Of a stretch of 64,000 bases of DNA, positions 1 through 10,306 are shown in pieces. The stretch is from positions 558,001 to 622,000 of the forward strand of contig NZ_PJRO01000001.1 in NCBI RefSeq assembly GCF_002858745.1, given 5' to 3'. Within the stretch, counting starts at the first letter, position 1; every line of letters starts with the position of its first letter. The translations under genes and the position numbers were made by a program. Under the pieces are notes generated by a model. That model saw only the letters and a program-made list of their open reading frames with translations, was not told the DNA's origin and did no database searches. This DNA is from Mesorhizobium loti. Lineage in GTDB: Bacteria; Pseudomonadota; Alphaproteobacteria; Rhizobiales; Rhizobiaceae.

Positions 1-2
1 TC

Positions 3-764
3 TGGCAGGTACCGAACGAAGGTGCCAATGCCGCCGTGACTGCTGCCATCGAAGCAGGCTACCGCTCGGTCGATACCGCCGCGATCTACGGCAACGAACA
101 AGGTGTCGGCGATGCGCTTGCTGCCTCGAATGTCCCCGACATCTTTCTCACCACCAAGCTGTGGAATTCGGAACAAGGTTACGATTCGGCGCTGAAAGCC
201 TTCGACACCAGCCTCAGGAAACTGCGGCGCGACAAGATCGACCTCTATCTCATCCACTGGCCGGTGCCGTCGCGCGATCGTTATGTCGATAGCTGGAAGG
301 CACTGATCAAGCTGCGCGAGGAAGGCCGCGTCGCCTCGATCGGCGTTTCCAACTTCCAGATAGCCCATCTTGAGCGCCTGAAAGCCGAGACCGGCGTGGT
401 GCCGGCGATCAACCAGGTGGAACTGCACCCGCGTTTCCAGCAGAAGGATCTGCGCGCCTATCACGCCAGGGAAGATATCGCGACGGAGGCATGGAGCCCA
501 CTCGGCCAGGGCACGCTGCTGCAGGATCCGGCACTCGTCGCGCTGGCGAAAAAGCACAACAAGACCGCCGCGCAGGTGATCCTGCGCTGGCATCTCGACC
601 TCGGCAACGTCGTCATCCCGAAATCGGTGACGCCGTCACGCATCGCCGAAAATTTCCAGGTGTTTGATTTCAAGCTGGCACCGGAAGACATCGTCGAGAT
701 CGAGAAGCTCGACAGCGCCAAGGGCAAGATCGGGCCGGATCCAGATACTTTCGCAATGGGATAG
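3..764 (+). CDS. Aldo/keto reductase, 5' end outside the window
   Basis: This is an NAD(P)H-dependent oxidoreductase of the aldo/keto reductase family, which reduces aldehydes or ketones in the cytoplasm. The reading frame is open from base 3, so the gene starts before the window; the GTG at 36 is internal, because the residues before it (WQVPNEG) are normal for the family. The four catalytic residues are visible: Asp and Tyr in DTAAIYGNE, Lys in LTTKLWN and His in YLIHWP. The C-terminal NADP-binding part (VIPKSVTPSRIAEN) is complete. About 253 residues are present against roughly 275 usually, so only some 20 to 30 are missing. The substrate cannot be told from sequence; it resembles the 2,5-diketo-gluconate reductase branch. 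Confidence 0.95.
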   Translation, partial: WQVPNEGANAAVTAAIEAGYRSVDTAAIYGNEQGVGDALAASNVPDIFLTTKLWNSEQGYDSALKAFDTSLRKLRRDKIDLYLIHWPVPSRDRYVDSWKALIKLREEGRVASIGVSNFQIAHLERLKAETGVVPAINQVELHPRFQQKDLRAYHAREDIATEAWSPLGQGTLLQDPALVALAKKHNKTAAQVILRWHLDLGNVVIPKSVTPSRIAENFQVFDFKLAPEDIVEIEKLDSAKGKIGPDPDTFAMG

Positions 765-774
765 ATCGGACTTC

Positions 775-800
775 AGGCGCGTTCATCCTGGAACGCGCCT
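775..800. terminator. Hairpin after the aldo/keto reductase
   Basis: A perfect 10-bp stem (AGGCGCGTTC paired with GAACGCGCCT) encloses a 6-base loop, 10 bases after the aldo/keto reductase stop codon. A short T run follows only about 14 bases later, so termination is likely but not textbook. Confidence 0.6.
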
Positions 801-902
801 GCTCCGGCCCCGATTTTTCGCGACTGCCTTCAAAGCGGCGCAGCTTCGTCCAGATTTTGTCCCGGTTCAGCGCATAGTCTCCCCCTCAAATTCGGGGGAA
901 TC

Positions 903-1880
903 ATGCGCAAACGAACCATTGCCTTGTTGGGGGCATTTGTCGCTGCCGGCGCCATCTGGGCGCTTAACAGCAGCCTGCTCGCTGGCGCATCCGAGCGGCG
1001 GCCGATGCTGATCGCGCATCGCGGACTCGGCCAGACTTTCTCTCCCGTTGGCATCGGCAACGACACCTGCACGGCCGACCGCATTCATCAGCCGGAGCAC
1101 ACCCATCTCGAAAACACGATCGAGGGTTTCCAGGCAGCGTTTGCATCCGGCGCCGACATCGTCGAGCTCGACGTTCACCCGACCACCGACGGCGACTTCG
1201 CGGTGTTCCATGACTGGACGGTGGATTGTCGCACCGATGGCAAGGGGGTGACGCGCGAAAAGAGCCTCAAGGAATTGAAGGCTCTCGATGTCGGCTATGG
1301 CTACACCGCCGATGGCGGCAAGACCTTCCCGTTCCGAGGCAAGGGCATTGGCCAAATGCCGAGCCTTGGCGAGGTGCTCACCGTATTTCCGACCAAGCGT
1401 TTCCTGATCAACATCAAAAGCGATGATGTTGCCGAGGGCCGGCTGCTGGCGAGGATGATCGGTGCGCTGCCGCCCGAACGGCAGAAACTCATCATGGTCT
1501 ATGGGGGCGGCAAGGCGATCGAAGCCTACAAGGCAGCTCTGCCGGAAGCCGTCGTGCTGGGGACGGATCGCGTAGTCCCCTGCTTGATGCGATATGCAGC
1601 GCTCGGCTGGAGCGGCTATGTCCCGGAAGACTGCCGCAAGACGCTGTTCATGCTGCCGGCCAATTATGCGCCTTTTGCCTGGGGTTTTCCCAACCGGCTT
1701 AGCGAGCGGCTCGAAGCCAACGGCTCGACGCTGGTGATCCTGGGCGACAATGACGGTTCGAAGCATTCGACCGGCGTCGATGACATCGTGACGTTCAAGA
1801 AACTGCCAGTCCGCTTCGACGGCGCGATCTGGACCAACCGTGTCGATCGGATCGGCCCTGCAGTGGCTGCCCCGCAATAA
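903..1880 (+). CDS. Glycerophosphodiester phosphodiesterase family protein, exported or membrane-anchored
   Basis: The protein (325 aa) has an N-terminal hydrophobic segment at about residues 6 to 28 preceded by Arg/Lys, so it is probably exported or anchored to the inner membrane. The catalytic signatures of the GDPD TIM barrel follow: AHRG near residue 38, VELDVHPT near 88 and VFHDWTVD near 101. Family members hydrolyse glycerophosphodiesters to glycerol-3-phosphate and an alcohol. The ATG has a strong ribosome site (GGGGGAA) a few bases upstream. It stands alone between the reductase and the convergent alaS. A second, different GDPD-like gene lies at 54653, so the two may have separate substrates; neither substrate can be inferred. 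Confidence 0.88.
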   Translation: MRKRTIALLGAFVAAGAIWALNSSLLAGASERRPMLIAHRGLGQTFSPVGIGNDTCTADRIHQPEHTHLENTIEGFQAAFASGADIVELDVHPTTDGDFAVFHDWTVDCRTDGKGVTREKSLKELKALDVGYGYTADGGKTFPFRGKGIGQMPSLGEVLTVFPTKRFLINIKSDDVAEGRLLARMIGALPPERQKLIMVYGGGKAIEAYKAALPEAVVLGTDRVVPCLMRYAALGWSGYVPEDCRKTLFMLPANYAPFAWGFPNRLSERLEANGSTLVILGDNDGSKHSTGVDDIVTFKKLPVRFDGAIWTNRVDRIGPAVAAPQ

Positions 1881-1883
1881 CCA

Positions 1884-1905
1884 ATGCCGGGTGTTTTCCC
1901 GGCAT
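1884..1905. terminator. Convergent terminator between the phosphodiesterase gene and alaS
   Basis: An 8-bp perfect stem (ATGCCGGG with CCCGGCAT) with loop TGTTTT lies in the 61-base gap between two convergent genes. It could end transcription from both sides. Confidence 0.6.
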
Positions 1906-1941
1906 CGATAGTTCGCTCAGACTGTGAGTCCGCTTTGCGGC

Positions 1942-4602
1942 CTAGGCAGCCAGCGCCGCCTTGACCGCGGCAATGGCATCATCGGCCTTGGAAGCGTCGG
2001 GACCGCCGGCCTGCGCCATATCTGGCCGACCGCCGCCGCCCTGCCCGCCAAGCGCCGCGGACGCAACACGCACCAGATCGACCGCGCTAAATCGGCCAAC
2101 AAGATCTTCAGTGACCGCAACGACGACACTGGCCTTGCCTTCGGCTTCGCCGACCAGCACGACGACGCCAGAACCCAGCGCCTTCTTGCCTTCGTCGGCA
2201 AGCGGCTTCAGGTCCTTCGGCGAGACACCACTGACCGACTTACCGAGGAAGCCGACACCCGCCACTGTTTCGGTGGCATTCTCGGCCGCACCTGCAGACC
2301 CGCCGCCCATGGCGAGCTTCTTGCGCGCGTCGGTCAAGTCACGCTCCAGCTTCTTGCGTTCGTCAAGCAGCGTTTCCACCCGCGCGAGCACGTCGGCCGG
2401 CGAAATCTTCAGCGTTGCTGCAACCGCCTTGAGACGTCGGTCCTGCTCGTCGAGATGGCGGCGTGCCGCCTCGCCGGTCAACGCCTCGATACGGCGCACG
2501 CCGGCCGCAACCGGGCTGTCGGAAACGATGCGCACCAGGCCGATATCGCCGGTCGCCTTCACATGCGTGCCGCCGCAAAGCTCGATCGAATAAGACCGAT
2601 TGGCCTTCTCGCCATGCAAAGCCGTACCCATCGAGACAACACGCACTTCGTCGCCATATTTTTCGCCAAATAGCGCCATGGCGCCTTCGGCACGCGCATC
2701 GTCCACCGACATCAGCCGGGTCGTGACCGGGCTGTTCTGAACGACGATCTCGTTGGCCATGCGCTCGACCTCTTCCAGTTCTTCCGGCGAGATCGGCTTG
2801 TTGTGCGAAATGTCGAAGCGCAGCCGCTCCGGCGCCACCAGCGAGCCCTTCTGGGCGACATGCGTGCCCAGCACCTCTCGCAGCGCCTCGTGGATGAGGT
2901 GCGTTGCCGAGTGGTTGGAGCGCAGGCGCGTCCGACGAGCGTGATCGACCTCGAGTTCGACGGCAGCTCCCGTCTTCAATGAACCCTTGGTGACCTTGCC
3001 CTGATGCACGAAGAGGCCATCGGCCTTCTTCAGCGTGTCGGTGACGTCGATGCGGAAGCCTTCGCCGGCGATCGTTCCGGTGTCGCCCATCTGGCCACCG
3101 GACTCGCCATAGAACGGCGTCTGGTTGACGATGATCGCAACGCTGTCGCCTTCCCTGGCATCGTCAACGATCTTGCCATCGCGCAGGATGGCGGTGACGA
3201 TGCCTTCGGCCTTCTCGGTTTCGTAGCCGAGAAATTCAGTGGCGCCTGTCTTGTCGCGTACGGAAAACCACACGGTCTCGGTCGCCGCCTCGCCGGAACC
3301 GGCCCAACTGGCGCGCGCTTCCGCTTTCTGCCGCTCCATCGCGTCGGTGAAACCGGCAAGGTCGACGGAGATGCTGCGCTGGCGCAATGCATCCTGCGTC
3401 AGGTCGAGCGGGAAGCCGTAGGTGTCGTAGAGCTTGAAGGCAGTTTCGCCATCCAGCATGTCGCCGGAGCCGAGCTTGTCGGTGGCATCGGCGAGCAGGC
3501 CGAGGCCGCGCACCAGCGTCTTGCGGAAGCGGGTCTCCTCCAGCTTCAGCGTTTCGGCGAGCAGCGCCTCGCCGCGCACCAGTTCGGGATAGGCCTGGCC
3601 CATCTCGCGCACCAGCGCCGGCACAAGCTTCCACATCAGCGGCTCATTGGCACCAAGCAGCTGCGCGTGACGCATGGCGCGGCGCATGATGCGGCGCAGC
3701 ACATAACCACGGCCCTCGTTGGAGGGCAGAACGCCATCGGCCACCAGGAACGAGGCCGAACGCAGATGGTCGGCAATCACGCGGAAGGACGCGACGTTCT
3801 CGGTGTTGGGGCCATGCCCGAGCGCAGACGATGCCGCATCGATCAAGTGACGGAAGAGATCCGTCTCGAAAACGGTTTCCACCCCCTGCAGGATGGAAGC
3901 CATGCGCTCCAGGCCCATGCCGGTATCGATCGACGGCCGCGGCAGGTCGATGCGCTCGTCCTTGGTGACCTGCTCATACTGCATGAAGACCAGGTTCCAG
4001 AATTCAAGGAAGCGGTCGCCATCCTCTTCCGGGCTGCCGGGCGGACCACCCCAGATGTGCTCGCCGCGATCGATGAAGATTTCCGAACACGGGCCACAGG
4101 GACCGGTGTCGCCCATCGCCCAGAAATTATCCGAAGTCGCGATGCGGATGATGCGGTCATCCGAAAATCCGGCGATCTTCTTCCAGTAGCCGGCTGCCTC
4201 GTCGTCGGTATGGTAGACAGTGACGAGCAGCTTGTCCTTCTTCAGTCCAAAACCCTTGGTGATCAGGTTCCAGGCGAGCTCGATCGCGCGTTCCTTAAAA
4301 TAATCGCCGAACGAAAAATTGCCGAGCATCTCGAAGAAAGTGAGATGACGTGCGGTGTAGCCGACATTGTCGAGATCGTTGTGCTTGCCACCGGCACGCA
4401 CGCTCTTCTGCGCGGTCGCGGCGCGCGAATAAGACCGCTTCTCGAGACCGGTGAAAACGTTCTTGAACTGCACCATACCGGCGTTGGTGAACATCAACGT
4501 CGGGTCGTTGCGCGGCACCAGCGGGCTGGAGGCGACGATCTCGTGCCCTTCCTTGCGGAAATAGTCGAGAAAGGTCGACCGGATATCGTTCACGCCACTC
4601 AT
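1942..4602 (-). CDS. alaS: Alanine--tRNA ligase
   Basis: Class II aminoacyl-tRNA synthetase that charges tRNA-Ala. At 886 aa it has the normal bacterial length. The N-terminal catalytic domain begins at [15 protein letters not shown] and contains motif 1 to 3 features ([18 protein letters not shown]). The editing domain has the zinc-binding HSATHLIH motif and the later CGGTHV motif used to clear mischarged Ser and Gly. The C-terminal C-Ala domain ends in a Gly/Ala-rich stretch ([16 protein letters not shown]) that is normal for the family. The gene follows recA on the same strand after about 210 bases, the usual arrangement in rhizobia. The long open frames on the opposite strand are codon-bias shadows. 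Confidence 0.99.
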   Translation of the reverse strand: MSGVNDIRSTFLDYFRKEGHEIVASSPLVPRNDPTLMFTNAGMVQFKNVFTGLEKRSYSRAATAQKSVRAGGKHNDLDNVGYTARHLTFFEMLGNFSFGDYFKERAIELAWNLITKGFGLKKDKLLVTVYHTDDEAAGYWKKIAGFSDDRIIRIATSDNFWAMGDTGPCGPCSEIFIDRGEHIWGGPPGSPEEDGDRFLEFWNLVFMQYEQVTKDERIDLPRPSIDTGMGLERMASILQGVETVFETDLFRHLIDAASSALGHGPNTENVASFRVIADHLRSASFLVADGVLPSNEGRGYVLRRIMRRAMRHAQLLGANEPLMWKLVPALVREMGQAYPELVRGEALLAETLKLEETRFRKTLVRGLGLLADATDKLGSGDMLDGETAFKLYDTYGFPLDLTQDALRQRSISVDLAGFTDAMERQKAEARASWAGSGEAATETVWFSVRDKTGATEFLGYETEKAEGIVTAILRDGKIVDDAREGDSVAIIVNQTPFYGESGGQMGDTGTIAGEGFRIDVTDTLKKADGLFVHQGKVTKGSLKTGAAVELEVDHARRTRLRSNHSATHLIHEALREVLGTHVAQKGSLVAPERLRFDISHNKPISPEELEEVERMANEIVVQNSPVTTRLMSVDDARAEGAMALFGEKYGDEVRVVSMGTALHGEKANRSYSIELCGGTHVKATGDIGLVRIVSDSPVAAGVRRIEALTGEAARRHLDEQDRRLKAVAATLKISPADVLARVETLLDERKKLERDLTDARKKLAMGGGSAGAAENATETVAGVGFLGKSVSGVSPKDLKPLADEGKKALGSGVVVLVGEAEGKASVVVAVTEDLVGRFSAVDLVRVASAALGGQGGGGRPDMAQAGGPDASKADDAIAAVKAALAA

Positions 4603-4735
4603 CGAAACTGCCTTTATGGTGAAGTCGCCGACAGGGCCGGCGGAAATGGACTAGGCCTTTTAGCGGCAGCCTTCCAGCCTGTCCAGAAACAGGCAAGGCC
4701 CGCCCCGCAGAGACCAGAAGCCACGCTGGAAACGC

Positions 4736-4760
4736 AAAACCGCCGGCGCAAGGCCGGCGG
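4736..4760 (-). terminator. recA terminator
   Basis: Read on the minus strand, an 8-bp stem (GCCGCCGG-type, with its exact complement) closes a 5-base loop and is followed by TTTT. It lies 52 bases after the recA stop and before alaS, so recA and alaS are probably separate transcripts. Confidence 0.7.
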
Positions 4761-4811
4761 CTAAAACGATGTCGTCAGGCGACAAGCTGCCCCTCAGGGC
4801 GAACTGTGCTC

Positions 4812-5900
<1,089 letters not shown>

Positions 5901-5956
5901 GATACATCACCCCTTGGTCGTCAATGAAGGCCGGACAGTCCGGGAACCCTTATAAA

Positions 5957-5985
5957 TATGTACCCTTTTTGTTCTGTTTTGGCAA
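5957..5985 (-). promoter_or_regulatory. recA promoter with overlapping LexA-type box
   Basis: On the minus strand TTGCCA (5985 to 5980), a 17-base spacer and TACATA (5962 to 5957) make a good sigma-70 type promoter about 57 bases before the recA ATG. The sequence TTG-N11-CAA spans 5969 to 5985 and covers the whole -35 and part of the spacer. TTG-N11-CAA is the SOS operator pattern I recall being reported for recA of Rhizobium etli. LexA bound there would block RNA polymerase. The assignment is by motif only. Confidence 0.65.
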
Positions 5986-6025
5986 GTCGACGTAAAACTT
6001 TGAAATATATAATAAATTCCGCTTT

Positions 6026-6040
6026 GTTCTTTTTTTGTTT
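6026..6040. promoter_or_regulatory. Possible second SOS-like box in the recA-psuK gap
   Basis: GTTC, seven T residues, then GTTT: one mismatch from the alphaproteobacterial LexA consensus GTTC-N7-GTTC. It lies 126 bases before recA in an AT-rich stretch, where a chance match is easy, so this is weak. Confidence 0.3.
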
Positions 6041-6163
6041 TGTCAGGGACGTCCAAAAAGTATTCCTACGTGCCGGCATCACATTGGCGCGATACAGCAG
6101 TTGCCGATTCGGCATTACCGCGATAGCCGGGCATAACAGAACCGCCTCCATCGAGGTGTCGGC

Positions 6164-7108
6164 ATGAACCACACGCCAAAACTCTTCGCGGCCGGCGGCG
6201 CGCATATCGACCGACGCGGCCAGGTCAGCGGTCCCTACGTGCCGGCAGCGTCCAACCCCGGCACGATGCGCGAGGATGTCGGCGGCGGCGTCTTCAACGC
6301 ACTGCGCACGCTTGTGCGGCGTGGTGTCTCCGCCTCGCTGATGTCGGTGCGCGGTGGCGACACGGCGGGCGAGACGGTCGCGCGGACGATCGTGCAGGCC
6401 GGCATCGGGGACCTTTCCGTTACCTTCCTCGACCGGGCCACCCCGAGCTATACGGCGATCCTCGACAGCGAGGGCGAGCTCGTGGTGGGCTTCGCCGATA
6501 TGGGGCTCTACGACCTGGCCTTCCCGAAACAGATGCGACGCGCCAACATTCGCAGCGCAGTCGATGCAGCGGATGCGGTGCTGTGCGACGCCAACCTGCC
6601 GACCGCGGCACTCGAGCGCCTGATGGCGCAGGCCGGAGATCGGCCGGTCTTTGTCATCGCCATTTCGCCTGCCAAGGTTGTGCGCCTTGTTTCGTTGTTC
6701 GAGCGGCCGGCGCTGCTGTTCATGAACCGGCGCGAGGCTGCCGCGCTGACCGGCCTTTCGCGCGAGGCGCCTGAAAGAGAACTTGTGGCGGGCCTGCACG
6801 GCATCGGCATGCGCGGTGGCGTGGTGACCGCGGGGGACCGCCCTGCCCTCGGCTTCGACAAGGACGGCGCCTTTTCGATCACGCCGCCTCCGCCCAGGAC
6901 CGTGGTCGACGTGACTGGTGCGGGTGATGCGCTGGCGGGGGCCACGACCGCGGCACTGTTGCGCGGCCTGCCCTTACGCATCGCCTTGCGCGAAGGTGTC
7001 GCGGCCGCCGGGCTGGCCGTCGAAAGCCCGCTCGCCGTGCCAGATTTCACCCAGGCATCCTTTGCCGCAGCCCTGGCACTTGTGCCGGAGGCGCGGGAAG
7101 TGGCATGA
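6164..7108 (+). CDS. psuK: PfkB-family carbohydrate kinase, probable pseudouridine kinase
   Basis: This ribokinase-like protein (314 aa) probably phosphorylates pseudouridine to pseudouridine 5'-phosphate in the cytoplasm. The N-terminal GGAHIDRRG motif and the C-terminal PfkB signature DVTGAGDALAG (near residue 250, with the catalytic Asp) are clear. The call to pseudouridine kinase comes from the neighbour: psuG follows 69 bases downstream on the same strand, and the pair makes uracil and ribose-5-phosphate from pseudouridine. The ATG at 6164 has a GAGGTG ribosome site. No dedicated nucleoside transporter is next to it. On sequence alone it could be another PfkB sugar kinase; the linkage makes psuK most likely. 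Confidence 0.88.
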   Translation: MNHTPKLFAAGGAHIDRRGQVSGPYVPAASNPGTMREDVGGGVFNALRTLVRRGVSASLMSVRGGDTAGETVARTIVQAGIGDLSVTFLDRATPSYTAILDSEGELVVGFADMGLYDLAFPKQMRRANIRSAVDAADAVLCDANLPTAALERLMAQAGDRPVFVIAISPAKVVRLVSLFERPALLFMNRREAAALTGLSREAPERELVAGLHGIGMRGGVVTAGDRPALGFDKDGAFSITPPPPRTVVDVTGAGDALAGATTAALLRGLPLRIALREGVAAAGLAVESPLAVPDFTQASFAAALALVPEAREVA

Positions 7109-7177
7109 GGACGGCTCAATAAGACTGTTGAGCAGTGCCCGCCCCGCAAAGGCAGACGCGGCGACCGGAGACCCAAG

Positions 7178-8095
7178 ATGACGCTCGAAACCGCCCGCCC
7201 CTACATCGACATCCACGCCCCTGTGGCCGAAGCGTTGGCAGCGGGTCGCCCGGTGGTGGCGCTGGAATCGACCATCATCACCCACGGCATGCCTTATCCC
7301 GACAATGGCGCGATGGCGGCCAATGTCGAAAAGATCATTTCGGACGAAGGCGCAGTGCCGGCAACGATCGCGGTCGTCAACGGCCGCATCAAGATCGGTC
7401 TGTCCGATGGCGAACGGGAATCGCTTGCCATGACCGGCGACGCGATGAAGCTGTCGCGCGCCGACTTCGCCTTTGCCGTCGCCGAAGGGCGTACCGGCGG
7501 CACGACAGTGGCCGCCACCATGATCGCGGCGCACATGGTCGGCATCAAGGTATTCGCCACCGGTGGCATCGGCGGCGTGCATAAGGGTGCCGAAAAGAGT
7601 TTCGATATCTCGGCTGACCTCGACGAATTGGCACGCACACCGGTCATTGTGGTGTCGGCTGGCGCCAAGGCTATCCTCGACATCGAAAAGACGCTGGAGG
7701 TGCTGGAAACGCGCGGTGTACCGGTGATCGGCCACGGCTGCGAGACGATGCCGGCGTTCTGGTCGCGGCAATCGCCCTTCCGGGCGCCACTGACCCTGGA
7801 TGCGCCTGAAAAGATCGCCAGACTGTTCAAAACCCGGCAGGCGCTTGGCATCGACGGCGGCGTGCTGGTTGCCAATCCGGTGCCGGTTGCCGACGAGATT
7901 CCTGCTGCCGAGATGGCTGGCTATATCGAGGCCGCACAGAAAGCAGCGGAAGTGCAGAACGTGACTGGCAAGGCGGTGACGCCGTTCCTGCTTGGCAAGA
8001 TCCTGGAACTCACCAACGGCCGCAGCCTGAAGACCAACATCGCACTGGTGGAAAACAATGCCCGCGTGGCGGCAAGGGTTGCCAAGGCGCTGTAA
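7178..8095 (+). CDS. psuG: Pseudouridine-5'-phosphate glycosidase
   Basis: PsuG splits the unusual C-C glycosidic bond of pseudouridine 5'-phosphate, giving uracil and ribose-5-phosphate. The protein is 305 aa, the usual length. The diagnostic N-terminal block ALESTIITHGMPYPDN (near residue 28) is followed by the active-site regions TGGTTVAATM and FATGGIGGVHKG, and by the C-terminal NPVPVADEIP segment. It lies downstream of psuK, probably in one operon. The only possible terminator region after it contains a RIME-like repeat, not a clear hairpin with T run. Confidence 0.97.
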   Translation: MTLETARPYIDIHAPVAEALAAGRPVVALESTIITHGMPYPDNGAMAANVEKIISDEGAVPATIAVVNGRIKIGLSDGERESLAMTGDAMKLSRADFAFAVAEGRTGGTTVAATMIAAHMVGIKVFATGGIGGVHKGAEKSFDISADLDELARTPVIVVSAGAKAILDIEKTLEVLETRGVPVIGHGCETMPAFWSRQSPFRAPLTLDAPEKIARLFKTRQALGIDGGVLVANPVPVADEIPAAEMAGYIEAAQKAAEVQNVTGKAVTPFLLGKILELTNGRSLKTNIALVENNARVAARVAKAL

Positions 8096-8153
8096 AAGCA
8101 GCGTTGTAGATAAGACCCGCGCTCCACGGTTCCCGTCTTCCTTACGACACCCG

Positions 8154-8249
8154 GAGCGTTTCCGTTTTTCGTGGAACGCGGAGACACTCTAACCTTTTGT
8201 TTTTACACGATACCGGACGGAAAACCGCGCGCACTTTTCCTGGAATTTC
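8154..8249 (+). repeat. RIME-like intergenic repeat, copy A
   Basis: About 96 bases beginning GAGCGTTTCCG, with CTCTAAC in the middle and CCGGACGGAAAACCG then CACTTTTCCTGGAATT at the end. The same order of blocks occurs at 19104-19202 (reverse), 49834-49936 and 59209-59288. The left part (GTTTCCG with CGCGGA) and right part can each fold, as in the rhizobial intergenic mosaic elements (RIME). It sits between psuG and the next gene, close before that gene's start. Confidence 0.8.
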
Positions 8250-8301
8250 TCTAACTGTGTTGACGATGCTCCCGGGTGAGCGACGAAGAAACGAGGACAG
8301 A

Positions 8302-8721
8302 ATGCCAATCAAGGGAAAACTGACCGTCGCAGCGTTGTGCGTCGCGACGCTGTTCGTGGGCGTGGCGAACAGCCAGGCAGCAGCCAAATGCACCGCCTAT
8401 GAGCAGCAGGTCGCCAAGCAAATCAAGGAAGGCAAGGCATTCCTGAAACAGGAAAGCTTCAGGAAGTGGATCGATGACGGCCTGCAGAGCAAGGCTCCGT
8501 ATAACAAGAAGCCTTACACCACTTACAGCAAATGGTATGCCCGGTTCGACAGACTGGGTTCGATGGGAGCGGAAACGGAAAACGTGAAGTTCCTTGAAAA
8601 CCATGGCTTTACGGCATCAGCCGCATATTCCGTGTTCCAAGGCTATGCTCTCAAAGGCAAGCTGACATCCGATGTCGACATCGATTTTGAAAAGAAGATG
8701 AACGCCTTTTCCTGCAACTGA
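8302..8721 (+). CDS. Small secreted protein of unknown function
   Basis: I do not recognise the family. The 139-aa product starts with Lys residues and a hydrophobic stretch (about residues 7 to 25) ending SQAAA, a good Sec signal peptide with cleavage near residue 28. The mature part is about 112 residues, basic and rich in Lys, Tyr and Phe, with just two Cys: one near its start and one three residues from the end, so a disulphide linking both ends is possible after export. The ATG at 8302 was chosen because of the signal peptide and the GAGGAC ribosome site; the frame is open further upstream into the repeat. It stands alone. Confidence 0.7.
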   Translation: MPIKGKLTVAALCVATLFVGVANSQAAAKCTAYEQQVAKQIKEGKAFLKQESFRKWIDDGLQSKAPYNKKPYTTYSKWYARFDRLGSMGAETENVKFLENHGFTASAAYSVFQGYALKGKLTSDVDIDFEKKMNAFSCN

Positions 8722-8769
8722 TTTCAGGTGCGTCCTTCGAGGCTTGCCTGCACAGGATCGTGCAACGTC

Positions 8770-9093
8770 TCATTTTCCCGAGCGAAGGCCAGCCTCAAAG
8801 GACTTCCTTGCCCAGGCAGCCATTTCGTCTGGATCGTCGGCCGCGCCATCCGGCAAGGTCCAATAAGGCATCGCAACCTGTTTGCCATGACGCGAGCCGA
8901 CATAGGTCCATTGTGTGCAACCGGCCGCGATGAATTCGCGGCCGAGCTCGGCGTCGCCCTTCAGCATCAGTTCGCCGCGCAATTCGATGGCGACGATGAC
9001 CCCATCGAAATAGATGCCCTTGCCGCCGAACAGGCGGCGGATGCTGACCGGGCCAAGGCCGGCGAAAAGATCGGCGATCGCGTCATTGTCCAT
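8770..9093 (-). CDS. TfoX N-terminal domain protein
   Basis: The 107-aa protein matches the TfoX N-terminal domain: the segment VSIRRLFGGKGIYFDGVIVAI near residue 16 and LMLKGD near 44 are typical, followed by the common PYWTLPDGAADDPDEMAAWARKS ending split over the last third. In gamma-proteobacteria the domain is part of the competence regulator TfoX/Sxy; stand-alone N-terminal domains like this are common in rhizobia and their role is not known. The start at 9093 (MDNDAIADLF) fits the domain boundary; the frame stays open upstream but the extra residues look unrelated. It is convergent with the secreted protein gene on its left and divergent from the GFA gene on its right. Confidence 0.85.
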   Translation of the reverse strand: MDNDAIADLFAGLGPVSIRRLFGGKGIYFDGVIVAIELRGELMLKGDAELGREFIAAGCTQWTYVGSRHGKQVAMPYWTLPDGAADDPDEMAAWARKSFEAGLRSGK

Positions 9094-9205
9094 GGCGTGA
9101 TCATGGCACGGGGTCCGATCGCCGTCACGACGCAACCAAAGCTCTGCTGACAGGTTTCGGCTCAGGGCTGTACGATAATATTCGGTTCCAATCGAGGAGA
9201 CCGCC

Positions 9206-9703
9206 ATGCCCATGCTTCTTCAAGGATCCTGCCGTTGCGGCGGCGTCCGCTTCGAAGTCGAAAGCCACACACCGGCGCCCTACCAGCTCTGCTATTGTTC
9301 GATCTGCCGCAAGCAGCAGGGCGGTGGCGGATATGCCATCAACCTCGGCGCCAATTCCGCGACGCTTAAGATAACCGGCAAGGAGAACCTCGGCGTCTAC
9401 CGCGCCGAGATCCAGGACGATGAACGTCCGGTATGCGAGACCTCTACAGGCGAACGCAATTTCTGCGTCAAATGCGGTTCGGCACTGTGGCTCTACGATC
9501 CGACATGGCCCGAGCTCGTGCATCCCTTTGCGTCAGTCGTCGACACCGACCTGCCCGAGCCGCTGGAGCGCACGCATCTGATGCTGAAATACAAAGCTGG
9601 CTGGGTGGAGCCCGCCATCCGCGACGGCGACAAGGTCTTTGATCTCTATCCGGAAGAATCGATCGCAGACTGGCATCGAAGAACAGGACTATGGGTGGAG
9701 TGA
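9206..9703 (+). CDS. GFA-family (CENP-V/GFA domain) zinc protein
   Basis: The 165-aa product has the Cys pattern of the GFA (glutathione-dependent formaldehyde-activating enzyme) fold: CRCG at residues 9 to 12, CYCSIC at 29 to 34 and FCVKCG further on, which bind two zinc ions. Most members of this large family have no proven reaction, and the original glutathione/formaldehyde activity is not general, so only the fold is certain. GAGGAG precedes the ATG at 9206. It starts divergently from the TfoX-like gene, about 110 bases apart, and runs towards the suf operon. Confidence 0.9.
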   Translation: MPMLLQGSCRCGGVRFEVESHTPAPYQLCYCSICRKQQGGGGYAINLGANSATLKITGKENLGVYRAEIQDDERPVCETSTGERNFCVKCGSALWLYDPTWPELVHPFASVVDTDLPEPLERTHLMLKYKAGWVEPAIRDGDKVFDLYPEESIADWHRRTGLWVE

Positions 9704-9721
9704 AGTGGTGTCCTCCTTCTT

Positions 9722-9739
9722 CTCCCCGTTCATGGGGAG
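9722..9739. terminator. Small convergent hairpin
   Basis: CTCCCC, loop GTTCAT, GGGGAG: a 6-bp stem in the 133-base gap between the GFA gene and the last gene of the suf operon. A T-rich stretch precedes it, so it would act better for the leftward suf transcript as a weak stop. No other feature is visible in the gap. Confidence 0.35.
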
Positions 9740-9836
9740 TAGAAAGATCAGACTTGCCGGCGAAGCTCTCCGGCGCCTTGCCCGTGCCGCTGCCGTGCGC
9801 GGCCTTGGAGACGAACAGGTCTCTCCCTGAAAGACC

Positions 9837-10223
9837 TCAGGCAGCGCTTTGGGCGCGCGCGTCGGCCAGCGCCTTCAGGTCGGCAGGCTTCAACTCCACG
9901 GATTCGCCGCAACCGCAGGCCGACGACTGGTTCGGGTTGCGGAAGGTGAAACCGGTTCGCAGCGTGGTGCGCTCGAAATCCATCTCGGTGCCGAACAGGA
10001 ACAATGCTGCCTCAGGCGCAACGTAAACATGGGCACCATCGCGCTCGACGTGATCGTCCTTGGTATTCGGCTCGGTCACCAGATCGACCGTGTATTCCAT
10101 GCCAGCGCAGCCGCCCTTCTTGATACCGAGACGGATGCCCTGCGCATTCTCGCGCGTGGCCATGATCTCGCGCACGCGCTCGGCGGCCTTGTCGGTCATT
10201 GAGATGACGGCGAAGCGTCCCAT
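9837..10223 (-). CDS. sufA: SufA/IscA-type Fe-S carrier (HesB family)
   Basis: A-type carrier that receives Fe-S clusters from the SufBCD scaffold and passes them to target proteins. The three family Cys are present: one in KKGGCAGMEY and two in the C-terminal ACGCGES. Length is 128 aa. The ATG at 10223 (MGRFAVISM) was chosen because GGAG lies 6 bases upstream; an ATG 18 bases earlier has no such site. It is the last gene of the suf operon, 83 bases after the DUF59 gene. The gene symbol rests on operon position and the family; erpA-like function cannot be excluded. Confidence 0.9.
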   Translation of the reverse strand: MGRFAVISMTDKAAERVREIMATRENAQGIRLGIKKGGCAGMEYTVDLVTEPNTKDDHVERDGAHVYVAPEAALFLFGTEMDFERTTLRTGFTFRNPNQSSACGCGESVELKPADLKALADARAQSAA

Positions 10224-10306
10224 GTCATTCTCCAGTTTCACGCGGGTTCAAGGCCCGCGGAACGAGTCTAGCTATAAGATGGTGAAGTTTTCGCAGCCGT
10301 GCAACT

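Noticed and set aside
3004..4764. Long plus-strand open frame (586 codons) opposite alaS
   Set aside because: It is an antisense frame caused by high GC at third codon positions; its translation has no family features and alaS is certain on the other strand. The same holds for the long frames opposite sufD (12049-13398), sufB (14293-15723), lon (35841-37163) and mfd.
8096..8301. Rho-independent terminator of psuG
   Set aside because: The only palindromes in this gap belong to the RIME-like repeat, and no stem followed by a T run was found.
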